From assembly GCF_003073375.1 (NCBI RefSeq), contig NZ_CP029002.1:3508001-3572000 (forward strand): a stretch of DNA of 64,000 nt, written 5' to 3'. Below, in pieces: positions 45,328 through 53,359 of the stretch. This stretch comes from Lysinibacillus sp. 2017 (lineage in GTDB: Bacteria; Bacillota; Bacilli; Bacillales_A; Planococcaceae). How positions within the stretch are numbered: the stretch's first letter is position 1; every line of letters starts with the position of its first letter. Under the pieces are notes generated by a model, which saw only the letters and a program-made list of their open reading frames with translations, ran no database searches and had not been told where the DNA came from. The position numbers and the translations under genes are program-made.

Positions 45328-45342
45328 GGTTTATCGCTCCTT

Positions 45343-45465
45343 TTATTTTGTATATGATAATACGGCGTTTTTATATTTTGCTAATTCTTTAGATGCTTCA
45401 TTTTTCGTTGTATATTCGAACATACGAATATCATTTTGACTGTTAAAAACGGTTACTACCCACAT
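45343..45465 (-). CDS. 40-residue protein, copy B of a tandem pair
   Basis: A 40-residue protein starting MWVVTVFNSQNDIRMFEYTT and ending YKNAVLSYTK. AAAGGAG lies nine bases before the ATG. Both this and copy A are followed by conserved NEA..LA.YKNAVLS ends; synonymous as well as replacement changes separate them, which argues for selection on the protein. It is the first gene of the two-gene unit and lies downstream of two cre-like sites. Confidence 0.72.
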   Translation of the reverse strand: MWVVTVFNSQNDIRMFEYTTKNEASKELAKYKNAVLSYTK

Positions 45466-45621
45466 GTTTCATTTCTCCTTTGATTTCAAATCTGTATTAT
45501 AAAATCGTTCATTCCCCAATGACTTTCGCGACTTGTTGTATAACACCTTACTTGAATCCCATTCTACTCCGATTTCTTTAAAAAGAAAGTGAAATCGATA
45601 GCTTTTCACAATGTATTCATA

Positions 45622-45742
45622 ATTAAAACGCTTTCTTTGAACACTTTGTGACACTCGTTTTTTGGAGGTCTAAAACACAAAATAGAAAATTAAATCTTTA
45701 AACAGCATCTTCTGTTGTAGTACAGAATAAAAACGCTTTCTT
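45622..45742 (-). promoter_or_regulatory. Two cre-like repeats upstream of the small-protein genes
   Basis: The 13-mer AAGAAAGCGTTTT occurs twice on the minus strand (within 45622-45637 and 45727-45742), 105 bp apart. Each 16-base window matches 14 of 16 positions of the catabolite-responsive element consensus WTGNAARCGNWWWCAW, missing the conserved T and C. CcpA binding is possible but unproven. The 400-bp region also holds no other supported gene. Confidence 0.35.
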
Positions 45743-45863
45743 TTAAAACAAAAGGATAATTATTACATTTATAAGGTGCATTACCTTGTTTATTTGTTAA
45801 AAATACATCGTTTTAGGGTATGTGTAATATACGTATTCCTATCTATTTAGAGGCAGGTGACTT

Positions 45864-46103
45864 ATGAAGGAAGAACAATTAGTAAATGAAGGTTACCGAA
45901 AATACATTGGCGATCATATCGATGTATTTTTTACCGATATTTGTGAGCGTTCAGGAAATTGTGTCCGTGGGAGTCCTAATGTTTTTGATACAAAGCGAAA
46001 GCCGTGGATTATTGCAGACGCTGCATCAACCGATGAAGTAGCTGCCGTCATCTGGAGCACTTCAATATATTCGAAAAGAGGGATAAACCATTGCAAATTT
46101 TAA
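45864..46103 (+). pseudogene. yjdI: YjdI-like [4Fe-4S] mono-cluster protein, frameshifted
   Basis: A short ferredoxin-like protein of the YjdI/Fer4_19 family: FFTDICERSGNCVRGSPNVF and DTKRKPWI are diagnostic. After EVAAVI the frame shifts and the protein ends in an unrelated tail (WSTSIYSKRGINHCKF). In the neighbouring frame the DNA from 46054 still reads SGALQYIRKEG and stops at 46083-46085, the normal ending. So the bases coding the CP part of the CPSGAL motif, including the last cluster cysteine, appear deleted (about 14 nt). GAGGCAGGTG precedes the ATG. The gene is probably non-functional. Confidence 0.75.
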
Positions 46104-46360
46104 TTGAGGAAAAACGTGTAATTGCTACAGAGAATGGTAAAGAGCTTGGGGAGATGACCTTCGTTAAGTCTAGTGACCAATTTTTCATTATTGATCATAC
46201 AGGTGTTGCCGATGAGGCACGTGGTCGTGGTGTTGGACAAGAAATGGTGAAAACTTTTGTTGAGTTTGCACGAGAAAACGGCAAAAAAATCGTTCCACTT
46301 TGTCCATTTGCGAAGGCACAATTCACCAAAAATCCTAACTATGAAGATGTATTAGAGTAA
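46091..46360 (+). CDS. yjdJ: YjdJ-like small GNAT acetyltransferase
   Basis: An 89-residue minimal GNAT protein (Gcn5-related, YjdJ family). VADEARGRGVGQEMVKTF near residue 38 is the acetyl-CoA binding motif and VPLCPFAKAQFTKNP the conserved C-terminal block. The TTG start at 46091 has AAGAGGG ten bases upstream. The normal partner, YjdI, lies just upstream; its original stop would have been 5 bp before this start. The substrate is unknown. Confidence 0.82.
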   Translation: MQILIEEKRVIATENGKELGEMTFVKSSDQFFIIDHTGVADEARGRGVGQEMVKTFVEFARENGKKIVPLCPFAKAQFTKNPNYEDVLE

Positions 46361-46364
46361 AACC

Positions 46365-46403
46365 AAAACGCTTCGTCGATTATATAATTAGACGAAGCGT
46401 TTT
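46365..46403. terminator. Bidirectional terminator between yjdJ and the DUF948 gene
   Basis: AAAACGCTTCGTC pairs perfectly with GACGAAGCGTTTT around a 13-nt loop, with a T run. Confidence 0.88.
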
Positions 46404-46413
46404 TTGTTTACTA

Positions 46414-46818
46414 TTACTGCGCTTTTCGATTTAAAAAGCCCATCGCGATGTTCGTCCATTGCTCGACTTCCGCTTGCTTTTGTGCATCGTTTTGAACATT
46501 CTTCACAATGGCTAGCGTCGCTTTTTGTGTAGACTCAGACACTTCATTTAACATATTTCCTGAATCTTTTACCGATTGGACAAGAGCTTGAAACGATGTT
46601 TTCTTATAGTCAATATCCGTTTTCATTCGGTCCACCGTTGACGTAAGTGCCGTTGTTTGCGTTTGAACTCCGTTTAGCTGCTTTTGAATCCCCTCTACAT
46701 GTGACAAAATAATTGTAATCGTATTTTTTAGCGGGACAACAACGACTGCAATACATCCAACTAAAGCAACGACTGCAACGATTAAAATAATAACGGTAGC
46801 TAAAAGCCATGGATTCAT
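46414..46818 (-). CDS. DUF948 (YtxG-like) membrane protein
   Basis: A 134-residue protein with one N-terminal membrane helix (about 5-30) and a long coiled-coil-like cytoplasmic or external segment. The layout is that of DUF948 proteins such as the general-stress protein YtxG. AAAAGGAGG lies about six bases before the ATG. Monocistronic. Confidence 0.78.
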   Translation of the reverse strand: MNPWLLATVIILIVAVVALVGCIAVVVVPLKNTITIILSHVEGIQKQLNGVQTQTTALTSTVDRMKTDIDYKKTSFQALVQSVKDSGNMLNEVSESTQKATLAIVKNVQNDAQKQAEVEQWTNIAMGFLNRKAQ

Positions 46819-47044
46819 CTTTATTCCTCCTTTTCAATGAACTATTATCTTATATTTTATTATAATTACCCTCATTTTTACTAATTTATCCGTTCCATGT
46901 TCCTACCTTCAAATTAGTTTCATCATGAACTTTAATAATAACATCTTAAAAAAAATTTTTTCTGAAAATTTAAATATAGTTATTGACAATAGAATTACTT
47001 GGATTTAAGATTAAGAACATATCAAACGCAACTGAATATATTTT

Positions 47045-47141
47045 CTTATCAAGAGAGATGGAGGGACAGGCCCTTTGAAGTCTCGGCAACAGCTATTTTA
47101 GCATTGTGCCAAATCCTGCAAGTGTAAACTTGGAAGATAAG
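47045..47141 (+). promoter_or_regulatory. SAM-I riboswitch (S-box)
   Basis: CTTATCAAGAGAGATGGAGG opens the aptamer, GGACAGGCCC and GGCAACA follow, and GGAAGATAAG closes it by pairing with the first bases. This is the standard S-box order. It shuts the downstream methionine-transport operon when S-adenosylmethionine is plentiful. The terminator comes 24 bp later. Confidence 0.97.
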
Positions 47142-47164
47142 ATCAAAAGTGATGAAGTCTATTC

Positions 47165-47201
47165 AACCTTTCGTATCTTATTTTTTATGATACGAGAGGT
47201 T
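47165..47201 (+). terminator. Expression-platform terminator of the SAM riboswitch
   Basis: AACCTTTCGTATC pairs with GATACGAGAGGTT (one mismatch), followed by TTTTTTG, 50 bp before metN. It is the switchable terminator. Confidence 0.9.
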
Positions 47202-47250
47202 TTTTTGTTTTAAAAATAACTTTTGCAAGGGAATGAAAGTAGGTTTTTAA

Positions 47251-48276
47251 ATGATCGAATTTTCAAATATATCAAAGACATTCAAAATGAAAGACCGTGA
47301 AGTGCACGCTGTTAAAAATGTAAATTTAACGGTACATAAAGGAGATATTTTTGGCATTATCGGTTTTAGTGGCGCAGGAAAAAGTACGTTACTGCGATTA
47401 GTTAATTCTCTAGAACAGCCAACAACCGGCTCCATTACCGTTAACGGTACGGACTTAGCGAAAATTTCTCAAAAAGAGCTTCGTCAATTGCGACGAAACA
47501 TCGGAATGATTTTCCAGAACTTTAACTTAATGACCTCGCGTACTGTAGCAGGAAATATCGCTTATCCATTAAAACTTGCAGGCAAATCCAAAAGTGAGAT
47601 TGAGCGAAGAACTGCAGAATTATTAAAGTTTGTTGGGTTATCTGAAAAAGCAAAGGATTACCCAGAACAATTATCAGGCGGACAAAAGCAGCGAGTCGGA
47701 ATCGCTCGTGCACTTGCTACAAACCCTGATATTTTAATTTGCGATGAAGCAACTTCCGCGCTAGATCCTGAAACAACAGCGGATATATTGAGATTATTAA
47801 AACGCGTGAATGAAGAACTCGGGATTACTGTCTTACTAATTACACATGAAATGCATGTCATCCAAACGATTTGTAATCGTGTTGCTGTTATGGAAAATGG
47901 ACAGGTCATTGAAAGTGGCAATGTCTACGACGTTTTCACCCAACCACAACATCCGACAACACAACGCTTTATCCAATCTGTACATCAAGATATGCCATCC
48001 GAACACATTTTAAAAGAATGGAAGCAATCTGGTGGACAACATTTATACCGAATATTATTTAAAGGCTCATTAACTCATAACCCATTACTTTCTGAAATTA
48101 CACAAAAACATCAAGTACCGTTCAATATCATTTACGGATCGGTACGAGAATTGCAAAATAAAATGTTTGGCAATCTTCTCGTTTCATTTAAAGGTAATGA
48201 TGCACAAGTGAACTATGTAATAGAAGAACTTTCACAAATTGTAGAAGTAGAGGAGGTTTTATTAAATGAAGGTTGA
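47251..48276 (+). CDS. metN: Methionine ABC transporter ATPase MetN
   Basis: A 341-residue ATPase: Walker A GFSGAGKST (near residue 38), signature LSGGQKQR, Walker B ILICDEATSALD, followed by the C-terminal NIL (ACT-like) domain from about residue 260 that senses methionine. It drives uptake of methionine (and possibly its D-isomer or oxidised form). The first gene after the SAM riboswitch; its ribosome site (AGTAGG) is weak. It overlaps metI by 11 nt. Confidence 0.95.
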   Translation: MIEFSNISKTFKMKDREVHAVKNVNLTVHKGDIFGIIGFSGAGKSTLLRLVNSLEQPTTGSITVNGTDLAKISQKELRQLRRNIGMIFQNFNLMTSRTVAGNIAYPLKLAGKSKSEIERRTAELLKFVGLSEKAKDYPEQLSGGQKQRVGIARALATNPDILICDEATSALDPETTADILRLLKRVNEELGITVLLITHEMHVIQTICNRVAVMENGQVIESGNVYDVFTQPQHPTTQRFIQSVHQDMPSEHILKEWKQSGGQHLYRILFKGSLTHNPLLSEITQKHQVPFNIIYGSVRELQNKMFGNLLVSFKGNDAQVNYVIEELSQIVEVEEVLLNEG

Positions 48277-48928
48277 TTGGAATACATTTTGGCCGAGGAT
48301 TGCAGAAGCAACAGGTGAAACACTTTTTATGGTCATTTTAACGCTTCTTTTCGGTTCAATTCTTGGTATAACGCTAGGTTTACTTTTATTTGTTACAAGA
48401 GAAAACAATATTCTTGAAAGCAAAATTACATTTAACTTACTAAATATCTTAATTAATATTATTCGACCTGTTCCATTTATTATTTTCTTAGTGGCTATAT
48501 CCCCTCTCACACGCTTAGTAATGGGGACCACAATTGGAACATCCGCAGCCGTCTTTCCAATGACCATTGCTTCTGCATTTGGGATTGCACGAATTGTGGA
48601 AACAAATCTTATTGGTATTGACCCCGGTGTTATAGAGGCAGCAAAAGCAATGGGAGCCAGCCCGTTTCAAATTATTTTTACGGTGTTAATCCCTGAAGCA
48701 CTTGGACCTCTAATTTTAGGTTTAACATTCGTCACAATTAGTTTAATCGACTTTTCAGCAGTAGCAGGAACAGTTGGTGGAGGTGGTTTAGGTCATATCG
48801 CAATCACTTACGGTTACCAACGATTCGATACAAGTGTCATGATCGTCACCGTCATTATATTAATTATTCTTGTACAACTTGCACAATGGTTAGGCAACGC
48901 ATTAGCAAAAAAAATATTAAGACGATAG
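48266..48928 (+). CDS. metI: Methionine ABC transporter permease MetI
   Basis: A 220-residue permease (called MetP in B. subtilis) with five membrane segments and the EAA loop VIEAAKAMGASPFQIIFTVL near residue 125, which docks onto MetN. AGAGGAGG precedes its ATG, and it overlaps metN by 11 nt. Part of the riboswitch-controlled operon. Confidence 0.95.
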   Translation: MKVDWNTFWPRIAEATGETLFMVILTLLFGSILGITLGLLLFVTRENNILESKITFNLLNILINIIRPVPFIIFLVAISPLTRLVMGTTIGTSAAVFPMTIASAFGIARIVETNLIGIDPGVIEAAKAMGASPFQIIFTVLIPEALGPLILGLTFVTISLIDFSAVAGTVGGGGLGHIAITYGYQRFDTSVMIVTVIILIILVQLAQWLGNALAKKILRR

Positions 48929-48941
48929 GAGCAAATCATTC

Positions 48942-49796
48942 ATGAAAAAATTATTATTTTTAGTATTCACAGCATTAGCAATATTTACCTTAGCAGCCTG
49001 CGGAGATGAGGAAAGCAGCGTAGTAAAAATTGGTGTCAACGGTGCAGATGGTGCACAATGGCCAATCTTAAAAGAAAAATTGGCTAAAGAAGGCATCGAA
49101 ATTGAATTAGTTGAATTTGAAGACTACATCTTACCAAACAACGCATTAGCACATGGCGATGTTGATTTAAATGCATTCCAACACATTTCATTTTTAGCTA
49201 GCTATACAAATGAAAGTGGCAACGATTTAATTCCATTAGGCTCTACCGTGTTTGCACCACTTGGGTTATATTCAAAAAAAATTACAGATATCAATGAAAT
49301 TAAAGAAGGCGACAAAATTGCCATTCCTGACGATGCATCAAACCAAGCACGTGCATTACGTTTATTAGAATCAGCAGGATTTATAGAACTAGCAGACGAC
49401 TTCGGATTATTTGGGGATCCAACAAAAATTACAGCAAACAAATTAAACTTAGACATCATTCCAATGACAGCTCAACAAACACCACACGTATTACCAGATG
49501 TAACGGCCGCTATCATTAATAACGGGATTGCTGGTCAAGCTGGTCTTAACCCAGGGGAAGATCCAATTTACCGTGAGTTAAGTGAGGATGAAAGTGTCTT
49601 CCCATATGTCAACATTATTGCTGCACGTGCAGAAGATAAAGACAATGAAGTATATCAGAAAATTATTGAAGCCTACCATACAGAAGAAATTGAAAAAGCC
49701 ATCAAAGAAGATACAAAAGGTGGCCAAGTTATAACGATTTTATCAAATGATGAATTACAAACTACATTCAAAGAGTTAAAAGAGATTTCTAAATAA
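48942..49796 (+). CDS. metQ: Methionine-binding lipoprotein MetQ
   Basis: A 284-residue NlpA-family substrate-binding lipoprotein. Lipobox TLAACGDE with C20; the mature part has VNGADGAQWPILKEK and GDVDLNAFQHISFL, typical of MetQ. It captures methionine outside the membrane for MetNI. TAGGAGC precedes the ATG, 13 bp after metI. Confidence 0.95.
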   Translation: MKKLLFLVFTALAIFTLAACGDEESSVVKIGVNGADGAQWPILKEKLAKEGIEIELVEFEDYILPNNALAHGDVDLNAFQHISFLASYTNESGNDLIPLGSTVFAPLGLYSKKITDINEIKEGDKIAIPDDASNQARALRLLESAGFIELADDFGLFGDPTKITANKLNLDIIPMTAQQTPHVLPDVTAAIINNGIAGQAGLNPGEDPIYRELSEDESVFPYVNIIAARAEDKDNEVYQKIIEAYHTEEIEKAIKEDTKGGQVITILSNDELQTTFKELKEISK

Positions 49797-49809
49797 GGGG
49801 GATTTTAAA

Positions 49810-51009
49810 ATGACAATTACAGTTGACGGCAGTGCACGTATTTCACAATCAATTCAACAAAATAAGGAAAAATATATTACGGTAAGTAAAGCAATTCATG
49901 CGAATCCAGAAATCGGCAACAAAGAATTCTTCGCCAGTGAACAGCTCGTTCAAGTATTACGCGACGCTAATTTTGAAGTAGAAACAGCTGTGGCAGGCCA
50001 TGAAACAAGCTTTTATGCCGTAAAGGATAGCAAAAAACCAGGGCCAACCATTGCATACTTAGCAGAATATGATGCATTACCTGGTCTTGGCCATGCTTGC
50101 GGTCACAATATTATTGGTGTAACAAGTACAGCCGCTGCCATTGCCTTAGCGGAAAACGTAAGTGAAATCGGTGGGAAAATTGTTGTACTTGGAACACCTG
50201 CCGAAGAAGGTGGCCCGAACGGTAGTGCAAAAGGTAGCTTCGTTCACCACGGCTATTTAAAAGATGTCGATGTCGCGCTTATGCTCCACCCTTCTGGTAA
50301 AACAGGGGTAACGAATGAATCACTTGCTGTAGATCCATTAGATTTCCATTTTTACGGAAAAGCAGCACATGCATCCGGCTCACCCGATAAAGGGATTAAT
50401 GCACTTGATGCAGTCATTCAATTATTCAATGGGATTAACGCGCTTCGTCAGCATGTACCATCCGATGTACGTATTCACGGCATTATTACACATGGTGGGG
50501 ATGCACCAAATATCGTACCAGAATATGCAGCTGCACGATTTTATATCCGTGCTCCTTCTTGGCCAAAAACGGAAGAAATATCAAACAAAATCCGTAAAAT
50601 TGCAGAAGGTGCAGCACTTGCTACTGGTGCTACAGTAAAAATCGAACGCTTCCAAAACGAAGTAAAAGACCTTGTTGTAAACGAAGTGGTCGATCAACAA
50701 TTAGCCAGTAAATTAAGCAGTCTTGGAGAAAACGTACATCCTCGTGGTCATCGTTCACTGGGTTCAACTGATGCTGGTAATATTAGCTATGAAGTTCCTA
50801 CTTCACACGGCTATATTAAAATTGGACCAGATGATTTAATTGCCCATACAAACGAATTCCGTGAAGCGGCCAATTCTGACTTGGGTTATCAGGCACTCGT
50901 AACAGGTGCAATCGCTTTAGCGCAAACTGGCTATGAATTTTTACAGTCCCCTCAACTAGTCGAGGAAGCAAAGGCAGCTCACCAACAAGCTTTAAAAGAA
51001 AAAGCATAA
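49810..51009 (+). CDS. M20-family amidohydrolase in the methionine operon
   Basis: A 399-residue M20D-type metallohydrolase. Metal ligands: HACGHN (C97, H99), EE at 132-133 in PAEEGGPNGS, and the dimerisation-domain histidine motif AAHASGSPDKG. It starts 13 bp after metQ, with AGGGGG before the ATG, so it is the fourth gene under the SAM riboswitch. Family members hydrolyse N-acyl amino acids or peptides, for example N-acetyl, N-succinyl or p-aminobenzoyl conjugates. Its context suggests release of methionine or a sulfur amino acid from an N-acyl form after uptake. Confidence 0.85.
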   Translation: MTITVDGSARISQSIQQNKEKYITVSKAIHANPEIGNKEFFASEQLVQVLRDANFEVETAVAGHETSFYAVKDSKKPGPTIAYLAEYDALPGLGHACGHNIIGVTSTAAAIALAENVSEIGGKIVVLGTPAEEGGPNGSAKGSFVHHGYLKDVDVALMLHPSGKTGVTNESLAVDPLDFHFYGKAAHASGSPDKGINALDAVIQLFNGINALRQHVPSDVRIHGIITHGGDAPNIVPEYAAARFYIRAPSWPKTEEISNKIRKIAEGAALATGATVKIERFQNEVKDLVVNEVVDQQLASKLSSLGENVHPRGHRSLGSTDAGNISYEVPTSHGYIKIGPDDLIAHTNEFREAANSDLGYQALVTGAIALAQTGYEFLQSPQLVEEAKAAHQQALKEKA

Positions 51010-51050
51010 TTAATAAAAACAAAGATTATCCCCTTTCCTTTACAAAAAGA

Positions 51051-51085
51051 AAAGTACAATTTCGTGTAATACGAAATTGTACTTT
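51051..51085. terminator. Bidirectional terminator between the met operon and the NlpC/P60 gene
   Basis: AAAGTACAATTTCGT pairs perfectly with ACGAAATTGTACTTT around a 5-nt loop. Confidence 0.93.
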
Positions 51086-51092
51086 TTCATGT

Positions 51093-52715
51093 TTATAAAT
51101 AGCGACGCGCGCCAGAATAATTCTTTTTATATACGCCTTGGTTCAACGGTTCGATTTTTACTTTCGATGCATAGTGTGGTGCATGAAGCATTTGGCCGTT
51201 ACCAATGTATAAGCCTACATGGTACACTTTCCCCGTTCCGCCATTATACGCAAAGAATACTAAATCCCCTGGCTGTAAATCTTTCTTTGCTACGGCCTTG
51301 CCACCTGTTGCTTGATAGAACGAATCACGTGGAATCATGATACCGTGTGCACGGTATACTGCATATAAAATTCCCGAACAATCATAGCCCCAAGAGGAAG
51401 TACCGGCCCATAAATACGGTAAATTCAAATAGCGCTTTGCCTCATTCACAATGGTCGAAGCAGTCGGTTTTGGAACATCGCTATACTTTTTGTATGATTT
51501 GGCATCAGATTTTTTTAACAGCTTAATCCCTGTACTTGGTGTTTGAACATGATAAAACTGGTTGTCTTCTTTAATGATTGGTAAAATCGTTGCGTAACTG
51601 ATTTCAATGTATTTAGTTTTTTGATCTTTATTCAGTAATGTTGCTTTTTTAGCTGTCACAATGGCAATTGAACAATCATCATAATTTTTAGTTGTAGACG
51701 TTATATGACGTTTGGATACCCAACCTGGATAGCCCGCTTTTGAATACGGAACATATTGATCGTTTAACGCAACACGCATCCAGTTCCCTTGCTCAGCAAT
51801 CACAGTCACCTTATCACCAAATAACGCTTGTGTATCTGTACGTCCAACAAGCCATTTCTTTTGGCTAAGTGACATAGAAGGAATCCACTTATCGTAATTC
51901 ACTGGATTTAGTGTAGAAGGAAGATCCACTGCTCGAGATTGATTGCGTTTGTTCCATAAGTTTGCAACCGAAACATCGACTTGATATGTTTTCTTTCCTA
52001 CTTCACGTTCACAGCTTTTTGGTTGTTCCTGTGGAGTTGGAATTGGCCCCGGAGTTGGAGTTATTATTGGTTCTGGCTCTTTTTCATCGTCCACTTCTTT
52101 TACTGGATCTTTTTGACGCAATGTCGGATCTAAAATTCGTGCCATAAATGTCGTGAAGTCAGAACGAATCATCTTTGCATTTGGTCTAAAAACACCTTGT
52201 TTACCGACAAAAATAATTTCATTTTCAACAAGTGCTTGAATTGGAGCTGCTGCACTATTTGTTACAGGAACATCTTTAAATGTTTGAATGGCTTTTCCTT
52301 CTAGATGGAATGCCTGTGCTAGCAATATTGCAGCTTGTGCACGTGTTAATGGTCCATCAGGATTAAAATTACCGTTTATATCTTTCATAATGCCTAATTC
52401 TGTTACAGTAGCGATAATTGGCATACGCGGATCTTCCTGATCAACATCGTTATATGTAGGGATTGTACTTGTCTGAGTAGTTACATTTAATGCACGTACA
52501 ATCATTTCAGCTGCCTCATAGCGTGTAATCGCAGTAGTTAAGCGAAAATCCTCATTTGGCTGCTCTGTTAATACCCCTTTACTAATTAAAACCGTAAATT
52601 CTTTATGTAGATGATGATTATCTGGTACGTCCGTATACATTTGAGCATTTGCTATCGATGAAATACCTGTTAATACAAAGCAAATTATCACAAATTGAAT
52701 TAATAACCTTCGCAT
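51093..52715 (-). CDS. Secreted SLH-domain NlpC/P60 cell-wall endopeptidase
   Basis: A 540-residue secreted protein. Signal peptide (about 1-24), three SLH domains (about 27-70, 85-130, 145-195) that bind pyruvylated wall polymer, a Pro/Glu-rich linker, SH3-like modules (about 245-320 and 340-400), and a C40 NlpC/P60 domain (about 415-540) with the catalytic cysteine in GYDCSG, and HVGLYIG and a second histidine region HAPHYA following. It cuts peptidoglycan stem peptides. It appears to be monocistronic; the gene is bounded by a bidirectional terminator. Confidence 0.93.
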   Translation of the reverse strand: MRRLLIQFVIICFVLTGISSIANAQMYTDVPDNHHLHKEFTVLISKGVLTEQPNEDFRLTTAITRYEAAEMIVRALNVTTQTSTIPTYNDVDQEDPRMPIIATVTELGIMKDINGNFNPDGPLTRAQAAILLAQAFHLEGKAIQTFKDVPVTNSAAAPIQALVENEIIFVGKQGVFRPNAKMIRSDFTTFMARILDPTLRQKDPVKEVDDEKEPEPIITPTPGPIPTPQEQPKSCEREVGKKTYQVDVSVANLWNKRNQSRAVDLPSTLNPVNYDKWIPSMSLSQKKWLVGRTDTQALFGDKVTVIAEQGNWMRVALNDQYVPYSKAGYPGWVSKRHITSTTKNYDDCSIAIVTAKKATLLNKDQKTKYIEISYATILPIIKEDNQFYHVQTPSTGIKLLKKSDAKSYKKYSDVPKPTASTIVNEAKRYLNLPYLWAGTSSWGYDCSGILYAVYRAHGIMIPRDSFYQATGGKAVAKKDLQPGDLVFFAYNGGTGKVYHVGLYIGNGQMLHAPHYASKVKIEPLNQGVYKKNYSGARRYL

Positions 52716-52895
52716 CTTTCACTCTCCTCTTCAAATATAATCAAAAATTGGAATTTCCTTAAAAACACCTTTTTAACTATACCCCTATTTTCACTTTACT
52801 TTCTACTATTATATAAATTATATTCATTTCGATAAGTTAATAATTAACAAAAACTATTACTTTACTGATATGTATATACTACACTTGGGTCTTTT

Positions 52896-52911
52896 GTTTT
52901 CACGTGGAACA
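52896..52911. promoter_or_regulatory. parS-like palindrome
   Basis: Read on the minus strand the site is TGTTCCACGTGAAAAC, which matches 14 of 16 positions of the Bacillus Spo0J/ParB site TGTTNCACGTGAAACA; the last two bases differ. It lies in a gene-free 318-bp region. That region also holds AT-rich sequence and the terminator of the TetR remnant. Confidence 0.4.
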
Positions 52912-52968
52912 AAAAATAAAAATAAATTACTAAAAAATAATTAATTTTTGCTTTTCTAAGTACAAAAA

Positions 52969-53008
52969 GACGCTAGGGATGTAATTCGTCCGAATTTTTC
53001 CTAGCATC
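52969..53008 (-). terminator. Hairpin terminator after the TetR remnant
   Basis: On the minus strand GATGCTAGG pairs with CCTAGCGTC (one mismatch), followed by TTTTTGTAC. Confidence 0.6.
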
Positions 53009-53033
53009 TATTTTCATCTAGTAGCCTCATCCC

Positions 53034-53204
53034 TTATCGATTCATTGCAATGATTTGCTCAGCGATATATTCCCAACTAAAATGGACACCTTCTGTTAAC
53101 CACCACATAATAATGCCAATAATAGATGCCGCTAAAATATCGATGGAAATAATATCCTTCTTTTCTTCACGCACAACAATCGCATCTTTCAAAAGCAAAT
53201 GCAT
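53034..53204 (-). pseudogene. C-terminal remnant of a TetR/AcrR-family regulator
   Basis: The frame ending at 53034 reads SIIGIIMWWLTEGVHFSWEYIAEQII at its end region, the typical last helix of TetR_C domains (WWL.EG...S.EYIAEQ). The DNA-binding helix-turn-helix that should precede it is absent, and the only part upstream is unlike TetR. The open frame continues to 53327 but its first codons lie in the terminator of a nitroreductase gene, so the start is arbitrary (ATG at 53204). I read it as a decayed fragment next to a nitroreductase that it may have once regulated. Confidence 0.55.
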
Positions 53205-53280
53205 TTTCTTTTTCCTTACCGTTTTAGCATTTATTTTAACGGTATTTATGCCGAATAAAAAACAAGTGACAGAGTGAAAA

Positions 53281-53312
53281 AAGAGAGTTGCTCGTAATTG
53301 GGCAACTCTCTT
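53281..53312 (-). terminator. Terminator after the nitroreductase gene
   Basis: GAGAGTTGC pairs with GCAACTCTC; the minus strand continues with TTTTTTC. Confidence 0.85.
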
Positions 53313-53359
53313 TTCGTATTTGTACATCTGACTATCCGTTCAAATAATTCTTATTAAAA

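Noticed and set aside
45469-45654. A 61-codon minus-strand ORF upstream of the tandem small proteins
   Set aside because: GTG start without a ribosome site, basic composition typical of chance frames, and it overlaps the ribosome site and cre-like region of the small-protein genes.
49810-51009. Assigning the M20 hydrolase as the N-succinyl-L-amino acid hydrolase of the racemase pathway
   Set aside because: It is 45 kb away and controlled by a SAM riboswitch; the link is possible but not supported by context.
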